From the NCBI RefSeq assembly GCF_900162685.1, contig NZ_LT727828.1, positions 2,491,029 to 2,555,028 on the forward strand: 64,000 bases of DNA. Reading direction: 5' to 3'. The DNA is from Terribacillus halophilus (lineage in GTDB: Bacteria; Bacillota; Bacilli; Bacillales; Amphibacillaceae). Made by a program: the position numbers and the translations under genes. Shown here one piece after another: positions 8,300 to 16,854 of this stretch; the first letter of the stretch is position 1; every line of letters starts with the position of its first letter. Below the pieces are notes generated by a model. That model had not been told where the DNA came from. It did not search any database and saw only the letters and a program-made list of their open reading frames with translations.

Positions 8300-8571
8300 T
8301 TCTTGCTCCCTTCCCTGTTTTCTTCCCGCTTGAGCACCATACCGGCATGGTATAGTACCCCGTTGATGAAGTCTCCGTCCGCAGTAAAACCTGTATCATC
8401 AATATATTCGATATGATCGCCTTTCATCGTATAACTTCCTTGATAGGCGCTTTTGCGGTTACCGCGGGCTTCATCGTATCGACCGTTCAGAAGTAACTCA
8501 TGTCGAATATGACCGTCTGCCGTTACCCACATGCCGACATAAGGATGAGCATTTCTATGTTCTTTTTTCAT
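8296..8571 (-). CDS. Atu4866-family small protein
   Basis: The 91-residue protein matches the layout of the Agrobacterium Atu4866 family, small beta-barrel proteins with no known activity: HPYVGMWVTADGHIRHELL, GRYDEARGNRKSAYQGSY, DDTGFTADGDF and VLYHAGMVL. The start is placed at MKKEHRNAHPY behind GAAAGGAGAT; a further upstream ATG overlaps that ribosome site. Atu4866-like genes are often found beside an SDR and an AraC regulator, as here, which hints at a joint redox or stress function. Confidence 0.8.
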   Translation of the reverse strand: MKKEHRNAHPYVGMWVTADGHIRHELLLNGRYDEARGNRKSAYQGSYTMKGDHIEYIDDTGFTADGDFINGVLYHAGMVLKREENREGSKK

Positions 8572-8661
8572 TACACTATCTCCTTTCACTGATCAAGAAT
8601 GATACTTGAATGATAATAGAGCCGGTAACAGAAACATCCTCCCGCTACAAAGTTTCTGACC

Positions 8662-8681
8662 ACAATTTCATTATGAATTGT
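8662..8681. promoter_or_regulatory. Inverted repeat between Atu4866-like gene and AraC gene
   Basis: ACAATT-N8-AATTGT lies midway in the divergent intergenic region and is a candidate operator for the AraC regulator. Position is the only support. Confidence 0.3.
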
Positions 8682-8794
8682 TACGAATAGAGAGCGGTAT
8701 TCGGAAGCTACATGATGATTGCCTAATCCTCCAATAAACTATAATATGTAGAACAAGAGCAAAAAAACATTTAATGGAAATGGGGGAGTTGTTA

Positions 8795-9676
8795 TTGCAC
8801 AGAACGAAGGAACTAGCAGCGTCAATAGAGAAAAGTGCAACAGCAGATGGAACACATAATACATCTATACCTGGCTTACAGCTTATTCGAGCTTCTCGAA
8901 TCTCTGATCCTGTATACGCTGTTTATGAACCTTCCCTATGTGTCGTGGCCCAAGGCTCAAAGATGGTGATGCTAGGAGATGAAAGCTATACATACGATTC
9001 GGCCAGTTATTTGACTGCTTCTGTTCATCTGCCAATCACAGGGCAAGTAGTAAAGGCTTCACCGGAAAGTCCTTATTTAAGTGTAAGTTTACAGCTTGAT
9101 ATGAATTTAGTTTTAGAAGTGCTTCAATCCTCAAATCAAATTACCCAAGACCAATCCCCAAGTCGTGGTCTAGTCATCAATCGGGTAGACAACTCGCTTA
9201 TCGAAGCAGTGCTGCGGCTCATCAAGCTACTGGAAACCCCGCAGGATATACCAGTACTTGGCACCAGTATTAAGCGAGAAATTATATACCGTGTTCTGCA
9301 GCATGATTACAATGATTCCATGAAACATTTTGCGCTTGCAGGTAGTCAGGGGCAGCGAATTGCGAAGGTGATTGGAATGCTGAACCGAAAATTTGTCCAG
9401 CCGCTAAAGGTAAATGAATTGGCGAAAGAAGCCAGTATGAGCTCTTCATCATTTTATAGCCATTTTAAAGAGATAACAGGCATGAGCCCCGTCCAGTACC
9501 AGAAACAACTCCGTCTGCAGGAAGCACGCCGATTGCTCTTAACAGAAAACCTGGAAGCAGCTGAGGCTGCGTTCCAGGTAGGGTATGAAAGTCCATCACA
9601 TTTCAGCCGAGAATACAGCCGAAAATTCGGTCTGTCGCCTATTAAAGACATACGGCGTCTGCGGGAATTGTTATAA
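8795..9676 (+). CDS. AraC-family regulator with AraC_N cupin domain
   Basis: Residues 40-170 form the AraC_N sensor domain (PVYAVYEPSLCVVAQGSKMV, SYLTASVHLPITGQVV) and the last 100 residues hold two helix-turn-helix motifs (KVNELAKEASMSSSSFYSHFK and AAFQVGYESPSHFSREYSRKFG). GGGGGAG at 8782-8788 points to the TTG at 8795 as start, though ATG codons at 8774 and 8780 are in frame. Divergent from the SDR/Atu4866 pair, which it most likely activates in response to an aldehyde- or quinone-like signal (inference from similar loci). Confidence 0.9.
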   Translation: MHRTKELAASIEKSATADGTHNTSIPGLQLIRASRISDPVYAVYEPSLCVVAQGSKMVMLGDESYTYDSASYLTASVHLPITGQVVKASPESPYLSVSLQLDMNLVLEVLQSSNQITQDQSPSRGLVINRVDNSLIEAVLRLIKLLETPQDIPVLGTSIKREIIYRVLQHDYNDSMKHFALAGSQGQRIAKVIGMLNRKFVQPLKVNELAKEASMSSSSFYSHFKEITGMSPVQYQKQLRLQEARRLLLTENLEAAEAAFQVGYESPSHFSREYSRKFGLSPIKDIRRLRELL

Positions 9677-9717
9677 GAAAATGGGATTACTGGTATCCTG
9701 TATTAATGATGCAACTA

Positions 9718-9766
9718 AAAAAAAAAAACCAAACGGCACTGTAATTTAAGCAGTACCGTTTGGTTT
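9718..9766. terminator. Bidirectional terminator
   Basis: AAACCAAACGG-ACTG and CAGT-CCGTTTGGTTT form a long stem, with an A run of more than eight on the left. It separates the convergent AraC and EamA genes. Confidence 0.88.
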
Positions 9767-9811
9767 GACTCTTTAAGCAAACATAATAAAGTTCTTTGAA
9801 CCTACATCACG

Positions 9812-10717
9812 TCATTCAGCTCTCGACTCTGTCTCGTCTGTCATCACATCATACTCACTATTCTGCCGTATCAAAAACAGCAGTACTCCAATCAAAGCAA
9901 TCGCCCCGCCTGTAAACTGAAGCAAAGTCAATTTTTCACCTAACAGCCAAACGGCAAGAAGCGTTGCGCCTACAGGTTCACCTAGCACACTCATGGATAT
10001 GGCAGTAGTATTTACATAGTTTAATAGCAGATTAAAGATGACATGTGCTATTGTTGGGAAAATAGCCAATAAGATGAAGATTTTCCATTCATCAAAGTTA
10101 TAACCGCGAATTGGAATGCCTGCTGCAAGATTATAGATATTCAGCCACACAGCTGCTGATAAGAAGACACAAAAACTGTAGATCCAGTGTGATACTTTCT
10201 TTACATTATTCTGTCCAATCAGCAAATACGCAACGACAGCAATAACACTGCAGAAAGACAGCAAATCCCCGATCAAAACCGTTGATGATTGCAAACCAAA
10301 GTCTCCCCAACCAACCATCACAACACCTACAATGGAAATACAGATTGTCGCGATAACAGTTTTTGATGCTTTCTCTTTATATAAAAAAAATCCTCCAGCC
10401 ATTGCGACGATCGGCTGAAGAGAAAGAATAATAGTAGAGCTCGCCACAGTTGTCAGCTTTAAAGAACTGAACCAAAGTGCAAAATGTGCCGCCAAGCAAG
10501 CGCCTGACAAGACGAAAAATAATGCTTCTCTGCTGCCAATTTTCTTAAATTCTTTTCTACTCATCCAAACAACTGGCAAAAGAAAAAAGCAGGCCAAGTA
10601 CATACGATTCATACTGAGAATCGTGGCTGGTGCATCAGACCACTTCACGAAAATAGCTGCAAAAGAGATGGCAATAATAGAAATGACTAAAAGAATGGCA
10701 ACCCGGTTCGACTGCAC
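9812..10717 (-). CDS. EamA/DMT-family permease
   Basis: The 301-residue protein has about ten membrane helices arranged as two EamA repeats (first from residue 8, second from about residue 150: LIGDLLSFCSVIAVVAYLLIG). Both repeats carry the small-residue helix ends typical of drug/metabolite transporters (SLQPIVAMAGGFFLYKEK; SVLGEPVGATLLAVWLLGEK). The start is GTG behind TGAGGAGGG. Substrate unknown; family members export amino acids, nucleosides or other metabolites. Not in an operon. Confidence 0.9.
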   Translation of the reverse strand: MQSNRVAILLVISIIAISFAAIFVKWSDAPATILSMNRMYLACFFLLPVVWMSRKEFKKIGSREALFFVLSGACLAAHFALWFSSLKLTTVASSTIILSLQPIVAMAGGFFLYKEKASKTVIATICISIVGVVMVGWGDFGLQSSTVLIGDLLSFCSVIAVVAYLLIGQNNVKKVSHWIYSFCVFLSAAVWLNIYNLAAGIPIRGYNFDEWKIFILLAIFPTIAHVIFNLLLNYVNTTAISMSVLGEPVGATLLAVWLLGEKLTLLQFTGGAIALIGVLLFLIRQNSEYDVMTDETESRAE

Positions 10718-10787
10718 AGCGAACCCTCCTCACTTCTGATTGGAATATTTAGTTTGTTAGTTAGCTTGATTATTTGTTTAGTAATCC

Positions 10788-10812
10788 CTAACAACTCTGT
10801 ATTTAGGGATTG
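10788..10812. terminator. Small hairpin upstream of the EamA gene
   Basis: AATCCCTAA and TTAGGGATT pair around a short loop. It sits between the lipA terminator and the EamA start; its role is unclear and it may be an operator rather than a terminator. Confidence 0.35.
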
Positions 10813-10828
10813 TGTATGTACCAATAGC

Positions 10829-10859
10829 AAAGGAACATACCGACCAGGCATGTTCCTTT
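10829..10859 (-). terminator. lipA terminator
   Basis: AAAGGAACAT-CC/GG-ATGTTCCTTT with a five-base loop lies directly after the lipA stop codon. Confidence 0.82.
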
Positions 10860-10862
10860 GTC

Positions 10863-11786
10863 TTATTGCGCACAGCCGCCAAACTGACGCTGTCTCGCTT
10901 CTGGATTTACTTGTTCGTCTGCGTGATAGGAGGAACGGACCATAGGGCCTGCTTCGCAATGGCTGAAGCCTTTTTGCAGTGCAATTTCCTTTAGTTCCGC
11001 GAATTCATCTGGATGATAGTATTTCTGTACTTTCAAGTGCTTGAAAGATGGCTGTAAGTATTGGCCAATTGTCATAATATCCACACGGTGTTCCCGCAAA
11101 TCATCCATCGCTTGAATGATTTCTTCTTTTGTCTCACCTAAACCAAGCATGATGCTGGATTTGGTCGGCACATCGGGTGCAATTGTTTTTACGCGGTCAA
11201 GCAATTCAAGTGAACGATCGTATGTGGCGCGGTGACGAACGGACGGCGTAAGTCGACGCACTGTTTCAATATTATGGTTAAAGATATCCGGTTTGCTATC
11301 CATTAAAGTTTTAATGCTTTCGTATGTACCTTTCATATCAGATGGCAATACTTCAACCGTTGTATTCGGCATCTTACGGTGAATTGCACGTACCGTTTCT
11401 GCAAACACTGCGGAACCGCCATCTTCCAGATCATCACGTGCAACAGCTGTTACGACTGCATGACGCAGTCCCATTTTAGCAACAGAATCAGCAACTCGCT
11501 CGGGCTCGGCCCAATCAAGCTCTGTTGGTTTGCCAGATGTGACAGCACAAAATCGGCAGCCTCTTGTACATATGGAGCCTAGAATCATAAATGTCGCTGT
11601 TTTACGTACAGACCAGCATTCATAAATATTCGGACATTTTGCTTCTTCACATACCGTATGTAAGTTCATTTCACGCATCATTTTCTTTAAATCCATATAA
11701 TCTTCGTTCGTATTGAAATCAATCTTCAGCCATTCCGGTTTGCGGAGCATGCCTTCCCGCCGCTCTGCCATTGTTTTTTTTACCAT
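10863..11786 (-). CDS. lipA: Lipoyl synthase LipA
   Basis: A radical SAM enzyme that inserts two sulfur atoms into protein-bound octanoate. The auxiliary 4Fe-4S cluster ligands CxxxxCxxxxxC are seen in [15 protein letters not shown], and the radical SAM triad in CTRGCRFC. The C-terminal [10 protein letters not shown] provides the serine ligand of the auxiliary cluster. Length 307 is normal. It follows lipM by 12 bases with a strong ribosome site, so transfer of octanoate and its sulfuration are co-expressed. Confidence 0.97.
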   Translation of the reverse strand: MVKKTMAERREGMLRKPEWLKIDFNTNEDYMDLKKMMREMNLHTVCEEAKCPNIYECWSVRKTATFMILGSICTRGCRFCAVTSGKPTELDWAEPERVADSVAKMGLRHAVVTAVARDDLEDGGSAVFAETVRAIHRKMPNTTVEVLPSDMKGTYESIKTLMDSKPDIFNHNIETVRRLTPSVRHRATYDRSLELLDRVKTIAPDVPTKSSIMLGLGETKEEIIQAMDDLREHRVDIMTIGQYLQPSFKHLKVQKYYHPDEFAELKEIALQKGFSHCEAGPMVRSSYHADEQVNPEARQRQFGGCAQ

Positions 11787-11798
11787 TTCCGTTCCTCC

Positions 11799-12611
11799 TT
11801 AACGTGCATATAAGAATTCGTGATTCTGGTATTTTTCCTTCGCTAGCTGTTCAATTGCTTCTAGTTGGTCTGCTGACAACTCCAATCTTTCAAACGTTAC
11901 ACCCAATCCTTTTTGAAAACCGTCTAAAAATGCAGCCCGTATATCTTCGATAGTCATATCCGACGGAATAAATTCCTGCAAACTAGCTGCCTTTTTGGCG
12001 AAACTTTTGTAAGTACGTTCTTTCACTCGTTCATTGGGGTAGATAAATAATTCCAATAGATCCTCCAGATCAAGCCAAATTGGAATTGATCCATGCTGGA
12101 GGATGACACCTCTCTGTCGTGTCTGTGCACTGCCGGCCGTTTTTCTTCCGTCAACATTGATTTCATACCAAGAAGCTTCTTCAAAGCAATTCGCTGTACC
12201 TTTCGGCTTGGAATCAGCCGGTATAGCGAACTCCGCTTTTATACCAAGATTCGCAAAACCAAGCAGCAGTCCCTCTGATAAAACCTTGTATGCTTCTTTG
12301 ATGGTCGATGGCATGCCAGGGTAATCTTCGGAAACAATCATGCTATACGTCAGTTCGTTATGGTGCAGGACAGCCTGTCCGCCAGTTGGACGGCGCACCA
12401 ATTCAAATCCTCGTCTTTGGATTTCTTCCAAATCAAATCGCTTTTTTGTCTTTTGAAAATAGCCTATCGAAAAACCTCCAGGCTTCCACCCATAAAAACG
12501 TAATACTGGGGCGATCTGTCCCTCTCGGTGCCATTGCATCAGCATATCATCAGCTGCCATGTTAAAGGCTGGCGTATGATCACCGTCGTCCCAGAAAACC
12601 CAATTCCGCAC
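11799..12611 (-). CDS. lipM: Octanoyl-ACP:protein N-octanoyltransferase LipM
   Basis: The 270-residue protein of the biotin/lipoate ligase fold moves octanoate from ACP to GcvH, the first step of lipoate assembly in Bacillus. It shows PAFNMAADDMLMQWH, VRRPTGGQAVLHHNELTYS, the acyl-accepting cysteine in GTANCFEEASWYEI and KTAGSAQTRQRGVILQHGS. The QHGS and cysteine layout fit LipM rather than lipoate ligase LplJ. Upstream, a TATAAT box at 12711-12716 (minus strand) is a likely -10 site, with a weak -35. Confidence 0.93.
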   Translation of the reverse strand: MRNWVFWDDGDHTPAFNMAADDMLMQWHREGQIAPVLRFYGWKPGGFSIGYFQKTKKRFDLEEIQRRGFELVRRPTGGQAVLHHNELTYSMIVSEDYPGMPSTIKEAYKVLSEGLLLGFANLGIKAEFAIPADSKPKGTANCFEEASWYEINVDGRKTAGSAQTRQRGVILQHGSIPIWLDLEDLLELFIYPNERVKERTYKSFAKKAASLQEFIPSDMTIEDIRAAFLDGFQKGLGVTFERLELSADQLEAIEQLAKEKYQNHEFLYAR

Positions 12612-12820
12612 ATTGTCACCTTCTTAGTTTAAAAAGTTCAAATAATCTTAACAATTCTCATTTTAGCTCCCGTTAAGCGCAATTCGCAACCGCTTTCTCA
12701 AAACCCGACTATTATACTAGGATAATTGTACCTTTTCTTCCATGGAAATTTTTATCATAATGTGAACGTTAATAAATCCTATACTGGTTTTCTTCTACAC
12801 GCCAAATCTCCCAGCTCATG

Positions 12821-12859
12821 GACAAGAAGACCGTCAATATAATTGACGGTCTTCTTGTC
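12821..12859 (-). terminator. Terminator of the metI-metC-metE-like operon
   Basis: An 18-bp near-perfect stem (GACAAGAAGACCGTCAAT and complement, three-base loop) follows the stop codon of the last gene. Confidence 0.85.
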
Positions 12860-12860
12860 C

Positions 12861-13967
12861 TTACTTGTCTGCCCACACAGTATTCGCAACATCCACAATA
12901 AAGCGCAGCTTATCCCACTGCTGTTCTTCTGTTAGTTTGTTGCCATGATGTGTGGAAGCAAAGCCGCATTGCGGGCTCAGGCAAATTTGATCTAGCGGTA
13001 CGTATTTTGCTGCCTCTTCAATACGTTTAATGATATAATCTTTATCTTCCAACTCACCAAACTTGGATGTTACAACTCCTATTACTACCCTTGCTCCTCC
13101 TTCTGGAATGTAAGCAAGCGGTTCAAACGAGCCAGAACGCTCATCATCGTATTCTAAAAAGAACCCGTCTACTTTTTCCTTCGCCAGCAGATCTTTGGCA
13201 ATAAGATCATAGCTGCCACCAAAAGCATAAGTAGAGCGATAGTTTCCGCGGCACAGATGAGTTGTCACTGCCAAATCTTCTGGTTTGCCTTCCAACACAC
13301 CATTAATGACCCGGCGTGCTAGATCAATTAGAAATTCCCTGGAATGTTCTCCACTTAGTTTTAAATCAGGTGAAGATAATCCCGCGATATATACGTCATC
13401 CAGCTGTAAATAACGGACACCGGCATCATAGAACGCTTGAATTGCGTCACGATAAGCTTGAATCACATCAACAGCAAAATCTTCAATATCAGGATAAACA
13501 CTGCGATCACGGATATCTTCATGGAAAAGCTGGTTCGGACTTGGAATCGTCTGCTTTGCAACTGCACGACCGTCTACAATTTCATGGAAAACCTTATAAT
13601 CTTCGACAAATGGATGATTGGGATTAAAGGAGACTTTTCCTGTGTTTTTAATATTGTAGCGTTCTGTTTCCTCACCTTTGAATAGATATCCTGTGTCCGG
13701 AATATACCCAGTAATACCATTCAAATTTTCCAGAAAATCAGTGTGCCAGAATCTTCTGCGGAATTCCCCGTCTGTTACAAGCTCCAGACCTACTTCGATT
13801 TGTTTATCAACAATACGCTTAATTTCTGTTGTTTCAATCGTACGAAGTTCTTTCTGGCTGATATCGCCATCCTTAAACTGCTGTCTCGCTTTGTGCAGGC
13901 TTTCCGGGCGCAGTAAGCTCCCTACGTGATCCGCTCTGAATGGTGCTGTTTTCGTTGTCGTTGTCAT
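12861..13967 (-). CDS. Core MetE-like methyltransferase (YxjG/YxjH family)
   Basis: About 368 residues corresponding to the C-terminal catalytic half of cobalamin-independent methionine synthase. Zinc/substrate motifs include FRADHVGSLLRPE, YLQLDDVYIAGL, THLCRGNYRS and SPQCGFASTHHG, with the second cysteine in LSPQCGF. YxjG/YxjH paralogues are S-box controlled in B. subtilis and are thought to methylate homocysteine. GGGAGAG places the start at 13967; the frame also has ATG at 13982 overlapping the metC stop (TAATG), so coupling with metC is likely. Last gene of the metI operon. Confidence 0.9.
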   Translation of the reverse strand: MTTTTKTAPFRADHVGSLLRPESLHKARQQFKDGDISQKELRTIETTEIKRIVDKQIEVGLELVTDGEFRRRFWHTDFLENLNGITGYIPDTGYLFKGEETERYNIKNTGKVSFNPNHPFVEDYKVFHEIVDGRAVAKQTIPSPNQLFHEDIRDRSVYPDIEDFAVDVIQAYRDAIQAFYDAGVRYLQLDDVYIAGLSSPDLKLSGEHSREFLIDLARRVINGVLEGKPEDLAVTTHLCRGNYRSTYAFGGSYDLIAKDLLAKEKVDGFFLEYDDERSGSFEPLAYIPEGGARVVIGVVTSKFGELEDKDYIIKRIEEAAKYVPLDQICLSPQCGFASTHHGNKLTEEQQWDKLRFIVDVANTVWADK

Positions 13968-13981
13968 GTTCATCTCTCCCA

Positions 13982-15154
13982 TTATGGTTTTATCGTTTCT
14001 GTTACTTGTGCTGCAGCAGCTAAAGCTTGCTGCAGGTCTTCCAGCAGATCATTTGCATGCTCCAATCCGACGGACAAACGAAGCAATCCATCTGTTATGC
14101 CTCGTTTCTTCCGCTCTGCTTCCGGCATCGCAGCATGTGACATGGAAGCTGGATACGATAGAATCGATTCTACTGCGCCAAGACTTACAGCAAAGATTGG
14201 AATTTGCAGCTGTTCTACAAATACCTTTGCATGCTCTCTGCTCGGCAGCACAAAGGATAATACTGCACCATTTCCACTGGCTTGCCCTGTATGTATGTCA
14301 TGTCCCTGATGATTGGGCAAGCCAGGATAATACACATTTTCCACAAGCGAATGTTCAAACAGGAAACCTGCAACTCGCTCAGCTGTGTTTGACGCTTGAT
14401 GTAATCTTGCTCCTAGCGTCTTCATGCCTTGCAGCAGTAAATAGCTATCCTGGGCACCGAGTATGGCTCCAAAAGTGTTTTGAATAAATGCCAATCGGGA
14501 GCCTAGTTCTTCATCTTTTGTAATCGCCAGACCGGCAATGATGTCACTGTGACCAGACAAAAACTTTGTAGCACTATGAAGCACCACATCTACTCCCAGT
14601 GACAAAGGCTGCTGATACAGCGGCGTCAAAAATGTATTGTCCAAAAACGTTAAGCAGTCCTGCTGTCTGGCTAGCTGAACAATCGCACGGATATCTGTCA
14701 CTTTTAAACAAGGATTAGAAGGTGTCTCCAGGTAGATTACTTTTGTATTCGGACGTATGGCTTCTCTTACAGCAGTCAGATCTGTCAAATCAACGAAAGA
14801 GTAACTAATCTGGAACTTTGGCAGGATTTCACTTACAAACCGGTATGTTCCCCCGTACACATCCTCTGTCACAATGACATGATCCCCTGCAGACAGAAGC
14901 ATGAAGGCAGAAGATATAGCTGCCATGCCGGATGAAAATGCTAAGGCGCGCGTGCCGCCTTCCAGCTCGGCTGCTTTTTGTTCCAATGCTTCCCGAGTCG
15001 GGTTACCAGAGCGACTGTAATCAAATGGACCAAAGCCGTCAAAGCTTTCCTGATGAAAAGTAGAAGATAAATAGATTGGCACATTCACCGCACCCGTGCG
15101 CTGTTCTCTATGTGTTCCGCGGATACATGTTGTTTCTGTTTGCTGTTTATACAT
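13982..15154 (-). CDS. metC: Cystathionine beta-lyase MetC-type
   Basis: A 390-residue Cys/Met-metabolism PLP enzyme. The cofactor lysine is in HSATKFLSGHSD (about residue 200), with the phosphate-binding SSGMAAISSAF, ETPSNPCLKV and SLGAVESILSYPASMSHAAM. The N-terminal GAVNVPIYLSSTFHQ and DYSRSGNPTREALE are as in B. subtilis MetC, which follows metI in the same S-box operon; this order supports lyase rather than synthase activity. It splits cystathionine into homocysteine, pyruvate and ammonia. Eleven bases separate it from metI. Confidence 0.9.
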   Translation of the reverse strand: MYKQQTETTCIRGTHREQRTGAVNVPIYLSSTFHQESFDGFGPFDYSRSGNPTREALEQKAAELEGGTRALAFSSGMAAISSAFMLLSAGDHVIVTEDVYGGTYRFVSEILPKFQISYSFVDLTDLTAVREAIRPNTKVIYLETPSNPCLKVTDIRAIVQLARQQDCLTFLDNTFLTPLYQQPLSLGVDVVLHSATKFLSGHSDIIAGLAITKDEELGSRLAFIQNTFGAILGAQDSYLLLQGMKTLGARLHQASNTAERVAGFLFEHSLVENVYYPGLPNHQGHDIHTGQASGNGAVLSFVLPSREHAKVFVEQLQIPIFAVSLGAVESILSYPASMSHAAMPEAERKKRGITDGLLRLSVGLEHANDLLEDLQQALAAAAQVTETIKP

Positions 15155-15165
15155 AAGATGACCTC

Positions 15166-16266
15166 CTAATCCAAATTAGCAAAAGCCTGCTGCAGATCTG
15201 CAATCAAATCTTCCGCATCTTCAATGCCGACTGAGAAACGAAGCAGCCGATTACAAATCCCTCTGGCTTCTCTCTCTTCAACAGGTATGTCAGCATGCGT
15301 CTGTGTTGTTGGATAAGTGATAAAGCTTTCAACCCCGCCAAGGCTCTCCGCAAATGTAATCACGTTTAAGCTGCGGAGAAACGGATCAATCCAGCTGCTG
15401 TCCTGGACACGGAAGGAAAGCATCCCGCCTTTTCCTGCGTACAGCACATCCTTCACTTTTGGCTCTTCTTCGAGATAAGCAGCGATTTGCTCTGCATTGG
15501 ATTGATGCTGACGCATTCGTAGCGGCAGTGTCTTCAAACCTCGAATGAGCAGCCAGGCATCAAGCGGAGCTAGTACGGCACCTGCACCATTATGGAGCAC
15601 CGCCAAACGATTGGATATTTCTGTTCCTTTGCTGACAACCAACCCAGCGAGTACATCATTATGGCCGCCAATGTACTTGGTTGCACTATGAATAACAATG
15701 TCTGCCCCGTCTGCAATTGGCTGCTGTAAATAAGGCGTTAGGAATGTGTTGTCGACAATCAGCAGCAGGTTATAGGTCTTAGCTAATTCGCTGTAAGCCG
15801 CGATTGAAAATTCCTGCATAAGCGGATTTGTGGGTGTTTCAAGGAAAATAGCTTTCGTATTCGCTGTAATTGCAGCTGCTGTCTCTTCCACCGTCCGAAA
15901 AGGAGTATATATCGGCTTTATGTCGTATGCTTCTTCATAGAAATCAAACAGCCGGTATGTGCCGCCGTATATATCTTCCGGAACAAGAAGTTCATCGCCA
16001 CTGCGAAATAATGATAAAACCAATTGAATGGCTGCCATTCCTGAACTGCATGCAAAGGCACAATCACCTTTCTCCAGCTCAGCAAACCCTTCTTCAAGTA
16101 CCGTTCTAGTTGGATTCTTCGTACGTGTATAGTCATAACCTGTTGATTCGCCAATACCCGGATGTGCATAAGCAGTTGATAAATACAATGGCGGATTTAC
16201 TGCTCCTGTTGTCATGTCGCTGCGATTTCCTAATTGTACGAATGCGGTTTCCAAGTTGTTTTTCAT
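15166..16266 (-). CDS. metI: Cystathionine gamma-synthase / O-acetylhomoserine thiolyase MetI-type
   Basis: A 366-residue PLP enzyme joining an activated homoserine with cysteine or sulfide. Landmarks are GAVNPPLYLSTAYAHPGIG, DYTRTKNPTRTVLE, CSSGMAAIQLVL, the PLP lysine in HSATKYIGGHNDV and ESLGGVESFITYPTTQTHAD. The ATG at 16266 has AAGGGTGAG eight bases upstream; an in-frame upstream start is weaker. First gene behind an S-box leader, as metI is in B. subtilis, so it is transcribed only when SAM is low. Confidence 0.92.
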   Translation of the reverse strand: MKNNLETAFVQLGNRSDMTTGAVNPPLYLSTAYAHPGIGESTGYDYTRTKNPTRTVLEEGFAELEKGDCAFACSSGMAAIQLVLSLFRSGDELLVPEDIYGGTYRLFDFYEEAYDIKPIYTPFRTVEETAAAITANTKAIFLETPTNPLMQEFSIAAYSELAKTYNLLLIVDNTFLTPYLQQPIADGADIVIHSATKYIGGHNDVLAGLVVSKGTEISNRLAVLHNGAGAVLAPLDAWLLIRGLKTLPLRMRQHQSNAEQIAAYLEEEPKVKDVLYAGKGGMLSFRVQDSSWIDPFLRSLNVITFAESLGGVESFITYPTTQTHADIPVEEREARGICNRLLRFSVGIEDAEDLIADLQQAFANLD

Positions 16267-16288
16267 CTTGCTTCTCACCCTTCTAATC

Positions 16289-16323
16289 AAAAAAAGAACC
16301 TTCTCCCAAAAGGAAGAAGGTTC
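16289..16323 (-). terminator. S-box-controlled terminator before metI
   Basis: GAACCTTCT-CCC...AAGAAGGTTC followed on the minus strand by seven T residues. It is the expression platform of the SAM riboswitch upstream of metI. Confidence 0.9.
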
Positions 16324-16340
16324 AGTAATAACCGAATCAG

Positions 16341-16444
16341 CTTCTTATCTTTAAGGCAGATACCTTTTGGATTTAGCACCGTGTCTCTTCGACTGGTTGC
16401 TGAGACATCACAGGGCCAATTCCCTCCGTCTCTCTTGATAAGAA
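16341..16444 (-). ncRNA. SAM-I (S-box) riboswitch upstream of metI
   Basis: On the minus strand the conserved S-box parts appear in order: CTTATCAAGAGAG, GGAGGGA-TGGCCC, GTGATG with CTCAGCAACC, ACGGTGCTAAATCC, then GATAAG closing P1. It is followed by a terminator and the metI operon. The promoter TTGACT (16495-16500), 16 bases, TAGAAT (16473-16478) lies just upstream. SAM binding should favour termination. Confidence 0.96.
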
Positions 16445-16472
16445 AAAATATTTAATTTTTAATATTAAAGTT

Positions 16473-16500
16473 ATTCTAACATACAAAAAATAGCAGTCAA
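16473..16500 (-). promoter_or_regulatory. Sigma-A promoter of the metI operon
   Basis: TTGACT at 16495-16500 and TAGAAT at 16473-16478 with a 16-base spacer, about 30 bases before the riboswitch. Confidence 0.75.
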
Positions 16501-16592
16501 TATATTTTTAGAAATTTTCTGCCAAATAAACTTTTCTTTATTGATATTTTTAGCATCATCTGGCAATTTCCTAAGTAAGTATGAAAAGAGGA

Positions 16593-16621
16593 TTGACAAT
16601 CTATCGTTTTCCGTCTATTCT
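16593..16621 (+). promoter_or_regulatory. Sigma-A promoter of the M20-ABC operon
   Basis: TTGACA at 16593-16598 and TATTCT at 16616-16621 with a 17-base spacer, about 20 bases before the riboswitch. Confidence 0.8.
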
Positions 16622-16641
16622 GTTTCTTACAAATGATATTT

Positions 16642-16745
16642 CTTATCAAGATTGGTGGAGGGAATGGCCCGTCGAAACCAAAGCAGCAGGCTGTAAACAC
16701 CAGCACTGTGCTAATTCCAAGTGTGACATACACTGAAGATAAGAA
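16642..16745 (+). ncRNA. SAM-I (S-box) riboswitch upstream of the M20-ABC operon
   Basis: Conserved parts on the plus strand are TCTTATCAAGA, GGTGGAGGGAATGGCCC, CGAAACC, AGCAGCAGGCT, CACTGTGCTAATTCC, and GATAAGA closing P1. The P2/P3 junction differs from the usual UGAAACCCGGCAACC but keeps the GA pair of the kink-turn. A terminator follows at 16770-16798. It places the importer and amidohydrolase under SAM control. Confidence 0.9.
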
Positions 16746-16769
16746 GAGCGGAATTGCGGCATCATCCCC

Positions 16770-16798
16770 CCTCTTCTTTCTGAAGAGGATTTTTTTTG
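16770..16798 (+). terminator. S-box-controlled terminator before the M20 gene
   Basis: CCTCTTC-TTTCT-GAAGAGG followed by ATTTTTTTT; expression platform of the riboswitch. Confidence 0.9.
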
Positions 16799-16854
16799 CG
16801 AACAATCCCGATTATTTTGATTGGATATATCAAGATTTTTATAGGAGGTAAAGA

